Assembly: GCA_002633005.1 (NCBI GenBank)
Contig: NMRA01000054.1
Location: 745,674-809,673 of the forward strand
DNA: 64,000 nucleotides
Direction of reading: 5' to 3'
Source of the DNA: Phoronis australis
Lineage: Eukaryota; Phoronida; Phoronidae
Position numbers and translations under genes: made by a program. The notes beneath the pieces are model-generated. The model was not told the DNA's origin. It was given only the letters and a program-made list of their open reading frames with translations, and made no database searches. Below, piece after piece: positions 11,301 through 20,300 of this stretch (its first letter is position 1; the number at the start of each line of letters is the position of its first letter).

Positions 11301-14300
11301 TTAAAACCATGATTATTTCAATTAAAATAAAACTTGTGGAAATGAGAAAAAATATTATTTTACACTGTGGAAGAAGTATTTTCAGGCAATTTACGAGGAA
11401 TGGTGAAAAACTGCAGCATCTTTCTCATGTTCAGCTTTTTATTTGCTTGGTGTTCTTTCGAAAATGATGGTATATTTTGAGAAATTTATCATTAAACTCT
11501 AACAGAGGTTCTTTCACGGGAGCTCTCCGTACCACTGTTATCCACGCCTGCTCCGCTACCATTCCGTCTGTACTGACTGCATCATTGTTTACAGGGTTAT
11601 TTGAGCCAGGTCACATGCAGTATTCGGTGGACAGGAATGAAACCACCGAGCCCTCGCTGGTGGAGATGACGGAAAAAGCCATAGAGATTCTTCAAAAGAA
11701 CAAGAACGGTTTCTTCCTTTTAGTAGAGGGTAAGCATTCTTAACACCAGACAAAGTCCAGCGCTGTTAGATTAAATTTAAGCTATGTGAAAAGTGGCGAA
11801 GGTTTTGAATCATTCTCAATTGTGGTGGAAGAGCCACTGTCGTTGACTGAACAAAGAAGTGCATACAAGGAATAGTCAATGGTCCAGGAGAGGGGTCCAG
11901 GGGTCTGGATCTGTCGTTTTTAACCAAAGTGGCAAAGAAATTTCACGGCAAAAATTGAGGATTTCCATTTTTTCATTTCTGCAAACCACCAAACGCAGAA
12001 ATGACGACACTAAATTGTATTACTGGTTTTCTACTATTGTTTGTAAATAGTTTGGCAGCAACCCTCTCGTTTATTTAATACACAACTGTGTTGTCGGCTG
12101 GCTGCTTTCACGCATACTCTTTAGAACTCTCGGTATATTTGTCGATCCTTCAGAGAACAACACTATACAGCGCAGATCACCAAGAGACATAACAATGTAT
12201 AAATGTACAAAAATACAGAGACTTCGAAAGAGTATGCATGAAAGCTGCCAACCGACAGCACCGCCGTGTATTCGATTAGCTCATTGTTTGTGATGTAAAA
12301 TTCTATTCAGTTAATTGTCGTTTATTTGGAACTCGCTTTCCTATACCGACAGTAGAAAGGCATTTAATCAAACCACGATATCGCAGAGCGGTCAAAAACT
12401 TTGAGCTTTTGCCTTATATTGCAGCATTTGTATACGGATTTTCGCTATTTAACAAAGCATATTAACTAATGCATAACAGTCTTTCCTGAGTGAAATGAAT
12501 AAACTATCTCTCTGCATCTATACCTGCCATCTATCAGCCTCATTATACAGTATATATCAATCTAACTTTACGTTTGTCTAATGTATAAAATGTAAACTCT
12601 CTGGAAAATTAGCCCCGCAAAAGAAACTGACTTAAGTTCATTTTTCACTCAAGTCTAAGATTTTTCTCAAATTCCAAACTTTGAAACTTCCACACCTGCT
12701 AAGATAGCCAAAGTTAAGACAAAACTTAAGTCAAAAACTTAAGTCGAACTTAAGGTCTCTTTTTGAAGTGGTCTTGAGACAAATTTAATTTTTTTCCTAA
12801 AATTGACTGAAAGTTAAGATCTGTCTTAGCTAAGTCAATTTTCTTGCAACGGGCCCCAGTACTATAATGCGTTCGTGTACAATTTGTAGGTGGGCGAATA
12901 GACCACGGCCATCATGATGGAGTGGCGCTTAGAGCTCTCACAGAAGGAGTAGAATTTGCCGACACCGTCGAGCGAGTAATGCAAATGGTGGATACGAAAG
13001 ACACGTTGGTCGTTGTGACTGCTGACCATTCTCACATGTTTAACATTGGAAGTTACCCAATGAGAGGAAATCCGATTTTAGGTCAGTGCTATATATGTTA
13101 CACAAGTAACACTGACAGAGATAGGGTACCGTAAGATGGTACCCAACCACCCCTTTTGAAGAAATTAGTCTGGTCCAAAAGCGCCATGCCGACGGCGTGT
13201 TTTGTTTGGTCATGTCGGACGGGGAAGGGGTACCCCTATCCCCTAAATCCATAAATGAGTAGACTAATGGTTTGACACAAAAATGCAAAGGAGTCATTCA
13301 GTACTTCGTTAGCCAACCTGCTTCAATGATAGATTTACAACTTTTGATAACCACGTGAAAGTTTACTTCGGTGAACTTTCTACGAAACCATGCTTCAATG
13401 AACTTTGTTGCATGTGAACGCGATCATCACTTATTCATTAATTAGAAAACCCAGGGAAAATTTTCAGGTTTTGTGCATTAGAATAGAGTCAATGGTGAGA
13501 TATTGGAGCGAAATCACCAAAATTGGCTTCTTCAGAGATAGAACAAATTCATATCATATGGAATAATTTCAAAATCTTGTTTGTTATCCGTTGCAGCACT
13601 AGCTAACCCTGCATGGCCGATGATTGCTCTAGACAAGCTACCTTACACCACCCTGGTGTACGGAAATGGCCCCGGCTACAAGATAATAAATGGAACACGA
13701 CAGAATCTAACTGATGTTAATACAAGTAAGCGATTTTACATACAGCGAAACATTTTTCTTTGCAAATGTTGAACTTTGTCTTTCAACAAATGCAAAGGAA
13801 AACTGTTAAATTTTATGATTAGATAACTTATTGAGGAAATGCAAGATTTATAATTAAGGCCTATTCATTCGGCATCAAATTTCGGACCATGTGGAGCACA
13901 CCTATATGACAACAACTTTAAACTACCCGTTTCTCTAACGTTACTAAGCGTGCACTACGTGTTACAAACCATGCTATATTTATTTTCACAGGAACTGATT
14001 GGCTGCTATAGCTACTTTCCTCTGTTATTCACAATTGTATCATCATTGGGGAATTTCTAACATAAGTCCCAAGTGTCCAAAAACATAATTTACTTAGTAT
14101 CTTACATTGCAAATTCAATCAATAATATGTCAAACAATGTTCACATTAAAGCTGCGTCTCGCCTTTTTTAGTTGAATTAGACCTTTTTTGCTCTCATCAA
14201 ACCGGTCTCGTAATAATTCTTACCCTGATAGGATTCTATATTCCGTTCCAACTGAAGTCACGGGCAATGCGTACACGCACCATTTTCGAGTTCGTCAAAA

Positions 14301-17300
14301 ACTTCTGAAGTGTTTTCTTCATCGATGTTGGTTTTAACGTTTTTGTTGGTAACAGAAATTGAGCTCCACCGTGGCAAGGCACATTATGAGATTTATGAAA
14401 GTAAAAGACCTAATTCTATTTTCGTCTTTGACCAGATAAACGTATGGCGAAATGGAGTTTTGAGTTTCAATCGAAAACTACACGAAGGTAATTAACTGAA
14501 TTGTTATGACATCCATGTAAACAAACCTCGTCACAGTGTGTAGCCGCGTCCGGCTTCAGGGATTCATAAGACAATACAGCGTGGCCGTTTGCGTAACACA
14601 CTATTCGGTAGAGCATTTTTACAAACTTTCCCAAACGATGCAGTTACAAGCGATGTAACAAGCGAAGAAAAGTGATGCCGACCAAGCTGTTATCTGTACG
14701 AAAGGCAAAGCACAGTCTGAGTATTTGGCAAGCAAGCATAAACAACTAACAAACACCATATACCAGAGTGCTAGAAAGACCCACGACAATGACTCTATAA
14801 TAGAGTCCAAACAAATAATTGCTACACCAACGATGCACCCGTTCCAAACGCCGTAACATCATTCAAGAGTGTATTAAATGCAAGCCGTTATATGCTTGCA
14901 TCTCACTGTAACGTATTACTACAATACATTATACACCGTAACACTCTTCAACGGGTCCTGAGGCCGCCATTTTGTAAATTCGGCGCGAAACACAGATTGC
15001 CGCTAGTCTCAAAGCTGAATACAAGTGAAAATCTTGGCAACACTTGATCCTGGAGCGCACTGTAACACGCATGTAGGACTCGTTGAAGAGTGTTAGGGTG
15101 TATAATGTATTGTAGTAATATATTACAGTGGGCTGCAAGCATGTAACACTTGCATTTAATAGACTCTTGAATAGTGTTACGGCGTTTGGAACGGGTGCAC
15201 CGATACACAATTACCTGGATCCCGTACTATCTATTCTACATCTGGGAACTATTACCATACACAAACATCTGCCCTACTGCGACCCGTAAATGTTTATCCC
15301 ATGAACTTATTATAGCGCAACATGTACGCCAAACCGGCAAGCAGTTGAATGAAACTTTGAATATACGTTAACAACAAACACACTCTAAACTCAGTTAGTT
15401 AGACACACATGCGAGATACAACATGCTATGCTGAAATACTCAGTAAAAACGTACAACAGAATTGTTCTAAAATCCCCCCGACACCCACACTCCACGACCC
15501 CCTCGACCCACGACCTCCTCGACCCACAACCCTCACGACCCACAGTCCCCTCGACCCACGACCTGCGGCAATAGATGCATCTGCGCTTTTTATACAGAAA
15601 GTGGTGTAAGAACATGATCTGAAATAGCGGATTGTTTGCGTGATATCGTTGTCAGGGAAATTTCCACGAGCAGCTACCAATGACTCTGTTCTACGTTACT
15701 AAGAATGCACATAATTTCACATTTTCATTATATGCTTTCTGTTGTATACTCGTTTATAATAACATTGAGCTACTTTTTAGTTTACAGTTTGTTTTTTCAA
15801 ACTAAAGCGAAAGTCCGCCACGTTGCCCAGTGTAGTGTTGTTTATGAGTTTGTATGCCATATGAACGACTGTCTTCGTTCAAATGTCAAAAAATGTTACA
15901 TTGGTCAACCGATTTGCTGTCTTTCCCTTTGGTTATCTATGAATCTTCAAAATGGCGCCATCCAAGAACATTTTCTGCAATGTCACGAACGCGAAATCAC
16001 CTGTCAAGGAATTGTGAAAAACACGTCAATTCACAACGTAGAGCGCGATGTGCTACGATTGAAAGTATTGAAGTCCCTTTTTATTGCATTCGAGAAGCCA
16101 GTTTTGAATGAGCAGCAAACAGGGTTGCGCCGCACGTTACACTTGTTTACGTGACTTTCCTGTTACCCCTTTCACTTGCCAATAATTCACACCTGCCGTG
16201 TCTCACTGCGTATATCGCCAGCTTCTGCCCTGTGGTTGTAAAACTGCGTCATTTTATTTCCACTTGAGAATAAAACAAGTATATTTCGAATTATGGTGTG
16301 TCTTTAATCAGGCCTCTTAGTCAGTTGCTTTACCAATGTTCTGTTGAGTGTCGAACTTTGTTACGAGGATACAAACGGAATGGAATAAAGATTTTTAATA
16401 ACGACAAGTGTCGAGTATTCAAGCAATTTTGCATATCGGAAAACTGTATTTACTGAAAAAATTACATGTTCATGGGTTCCATGCACTATCCTAAAAATGA
16501 ATATGCCATTCACTGAAGAGCAGACGAGACGATTACACTCTGCCGAGAATGACATTAGTAACGATGGTAGGTCTTTGATTTGATTTGGTCGCGTTGTCTT
16601 TTTTCTGGTTTGGGCTTTCAAACGTGCCGAATAGACTCTGTTAACTGAAAAAAATCAGAGAAGAGTCAAACTCACGGCCAGACTCGATGGTCCTACAAGT
16701 CAGCGCTTGTTCTATGTTCAGATCAAGTCGAGCTTGTGCATACTGGGTTGAGGGGGTTGTGGACCGTGGGTTGAGGGTCGAGGGGGTTGTGGGGTGTGAG
16801 GGTAGAGGGGTATTAGAACAATCCCTTAGAACAGTGGGGCTGACAGTCTATAATATTCGCTACAGGTTCTCGTGCGGCTTACCTTAACTCATTCGTTCGG
16901 AAGTTTTGAACACGACACTTGGAAATGAAGGAGCACCAAACGTAGGCGTCCTGCTCGTAGCAGGACCAGACAAAGAGAGAGAGAGCCAATTCCCATGATG
17001 CCCTAGTCACGTGACAACACTAAAACTCACTACATCCGGCCACTAACAAAAACTAGTGGGCGAACACGAACGTATGAGACAACACGAAAGGCGAGACCAC
17101 ACAAACCTATATTCACAACATTCCTCCCCTCCCAAAATAGAGGTTATCAAAGACAAGAACGATAAAAACATCAATGGAAAAGTAATCATACCTAACCTTT
17201 ACCCCCTCCTTAATTAAAGAAATGATAGAAAAACTTACCAATGTCTAACATACAAACCCCCTCCTTAATTAAAGAAATGATAGAAACACTGTCCAATGTC

Positions 17301-20300
17301 TAACATACAAGTAATGAAAGATTAGTTCTAGGAAAGATACTCTGTAACTAAAACCTATGTGCCCGGATTTACAATTAAAAAAGAACTAAATTCTTCACAA
17401 AAGTACGTGACTGGGGATACCAGAAAAAATAAACTAGTCACAAATTACATATGGTACAAAAAAAAAAAAAATAAAAACAAGTGAAATTTATCTGTTAAAC
17501 GTTATAAACTGTTCTAGAAATAAACTTCTCCAACCAAACAATAAGAAAAAGTAACAAACACAGAACTAACAATTAACAGCAAGGTAGCATAGTAGGTTTT
17601 TCAATTTTTTATAAACATATAGCAGAAGCTGAAGAGACCTACCTGCGAACAAGCATCCCTGGAACAGTCTTCCAATTTTGACTGAAACGAAATAAGAGTT
17701 AAAACTTAATACACTTCTATGCTGCTACTCCCCGATATAAAGTCTGTAGAGACGCTGATCGTTCCGAGTGGTCTGCTGGAGGATCTGAGCCACCAGAATG
17801 TCACGATGTTTGGCGACCACTTTAACCACTTCAACAATAAACTGGGAGTAATTAGGTCGCTCACGCAAGGAAAGGTGGGGCGAATCAGTCTCCAAGAGAA
17901 GACGGTCTTCGGGCACCTCCCGTAACGCTTGGACTTGCCAGCGGGTAAAGGTGTTGCAACTACCAGAGAACCCAAAATAGCAGTTCGGGAACTCACGGTG
18001 GAAGTTACTCAATGTCACGGATTTGCCAGTGAACGTATGAAGATGGATCTGCTGTGATCTAGACAGGTGCTTTCGAAGAATGTCGAGAGCAGTGTGGAAG
18101 CCCCATTCAGAATTAGAGCCTGTTGATGCCGCCCCGATGTGAAGAACAACCACCTTGTCGAGTCCAAGGGTGGCGAACTCCAAAATCAGGCCTTCCACAA
18201 AACGGCGTTGATGTTTCTATTTTCCTAAGGCTTGTTCAAATCCAATCTCCCCCAGACCGGCAACTTTAGGTTCTCACAAGAGACGGAACAAGGTCGCTTC
18301 GGCGACTGTTTCTGTAACATCGCAAATAACCTGTTAAATTGTTTGGTACTTCCCTACGAGTTTCAAAAAGATCAGACATCAACCCATCCATTTTCTTATG
18401 AAGCGTAGCATTGTCAGTCATATGAAACGAAATCGACGCATCTAAGTCATTGCACCTACCCTCAAGAACATCTAACCGAGACTCTAAAGAGCCACGAGGA
18501 ATGAACTTAAGAGCCGGCTTCTTGGTCAGCAACTTCCTCTTCTTCCATATTCACTTCTCTACAAAAATATACAGATTTTGGTGAATTAGAAGTAGCCATT
18601 AAGTCTTTGGTTGTTGAAAACGACCTAGCGGTATTCAAGGCAGCCATGACTGTATTTGGTCGACTGTTCATAGCCAACTGCGCAATCTCTATCTCGTAGA
18701 CCTAAAGAGAACCGAAGAACCGCCTGAGCTTTGTCATATTCCTCGCCTCTGGAAAGACCAACAAGAATAAACTTGTAAGACATTGTTATAAAGACTCGTC
18801 AGAAGTCTGCTTGGCTGACTGAAACCTAACTTGGTGCACTTCTTTGCACTCAATATGTGCCCCAAAGCGCGATAAGTCATATGATCCACAATTTGATCGA
18901 AACTTGAATGTGGATGAGCTTTGATATGGTTGGAAAACGAACGTGAGGCATCACCCTCTAAGCACATGCCCAGCTCGGTTCTACATTTTTGACCTGACCA
19001 AAATTTGTCTCGGGCAACATTACTGAATTTCCATACAAAATGCTCACATGCACCTAACTTGCCATTAAAGATTAGGTTACGTGGGGCACGTGACAGGTAA
19101 TGAGTGCCAGAGCCAGAGGGCTTAGGTGACATGTTAGGATGCGAAGAAAAATGAGTCTTTGCATAAGCACCGCCACTACCAGTCTTTGACAATGGTGTCA
19201 TTTTAGCTGCCAACTTGGGAAACGAATAGTCAAGGCTAGAGGTAGGTTTTGGTGAAGTTTTCTTACCATATTAGTCGCAAACCTTGACCACTTTTTTCAA
19301 ATCTTCTGGCAGATCGGAGGCGACTGTAAAGTCGATGGACAGTCTTGGTTGGCTTCCAATTGGTATGTATCTTACACACATTCCACGGAGTAACATCTGA
19401 TATTGCTCTGAAGTCCATAATCTGAGCAGCAACATCAATGGTCATACCTGGTATGTCCAACAAAATGGTAGCATCACAAGTGTTTATTTGAACCTTAGAT
19501 GCCATAGTATGCTGTGGTATGGTGTCAAAATGGGTGTGGCACTAGAGAAATAATATGTCTGAAAAAAGACTGAATTTGAAAATAATAACACCAAAAATGA
19601 ATATGAATTTATACAAATAGAAATGCTATTACAAGACAAAATAATGAATAAAGATTGGGGGAAAAACGCAACAGCTGAACACGTATGTTCAGCGAGCAAC
19701 CCGCTACGACACGGGTGGTACCGAGTGAAAAGAAAAAGAAATCCGCGAAAGTGATTCAAACTACGCCCCACGCAAATTTCAACCGGTGTAAAGATACGAA
19801 AGCGCACGTAGCGACTACGCTGAATATAGTATTCGCTTCAGGTTCTCGTGCGGCTTACCTTACTCATTCGAAGTCTTGAACACGACACTCGGAAGTGAAA
19901 GAGCACCAAACGCAGACGTCCTGCTCGTAACAGGACTAGACAAGCCGGGAGACAAAAAGCAAGAGCCAATTACCATGATGCCCCAGTGACGTGACAACAC
20001 TAAAACTCACAACATCCGGCCACTAACAAAAACTAACGGACGAGTCACAACAAGAAAGACGATACTACACAAACCTACATTCACAACAAGTCTGTGCTTA
20101 AAGTCCTTCTCTCACGCGTTGTTAACCCTTATTACATGGTTAGAAGATGTTATAAGGATCCAAGAAGTACCTACCCCATAACTAATACCCGATCCGTACT
20201 CGAAAAAAGTTTAAATGAACGCGCCACTCACGATTCGCACCCGAAGAAACACCGCCATTTAGAACTTGCCGCGAACCCGGAAGTACAATTCATTCAGGAA

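Larger units (their letters stand above)
11730..12889. other. Alkaline phosphatase intron 3 with two MITEs
   Basis: About 1.16 kb intron whose length is partly explained by an inverted-repeat element at 12077-12272 and MITE family A copy 2 at 12612-12859. Nothing else recognised. Confidence 0.65.
16850..20088 (-). mobile_element. LTR retrotransposon remnant carrying gag and a TatD-like domain
   Basis: Two direct repeats, 16850-17122 and 19826-20088, share the run GGTTCTCGTGCGGCTTACCT through CATTCACAACA, with scattered differences. The same 5 bp, AGTCT, flanks both outer edges (16845-16849 and 20089-20093). On the minus strand the repeat starts TGTTGTGAAT, and a purine tract GGGAGGGGAGGAA (17123-17135) lies directly before the 3' repeat, as expected of a polypurine tract. 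The internal 2.7 kb reads gag-like blocks (19505 to about 18266) then a TatD hydrolase domain (about 18264 to 17725). No protease, reverse transcriptase, RNase H or integrase was recognised. All frames are interrupted. The element lies in antisense orientation within the alkaline phosphatase intron. Confidence 0.85.

Noticed and set aside
14310-14495. Plus-strand 61-codon frame considered as an extra alkaline phosphatase exon
   Set aside because: The exons at 13725 and 22283 already join in phase and in family register, and this peptide has no family match.
15705-16154. Considered as a host gene exon
   Set aside because: Motif order fits a retroelement endonuclease, and inverted repeats flank it; no splice sites in phase with neighbours.
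17725-18198. Considered as an intact host TatD nuclease gene
   Set aside because: Starts inside the domain, lacks the N-terminal HxH block, has a stop just upstream, and lies between the LTRs of a retroelement.
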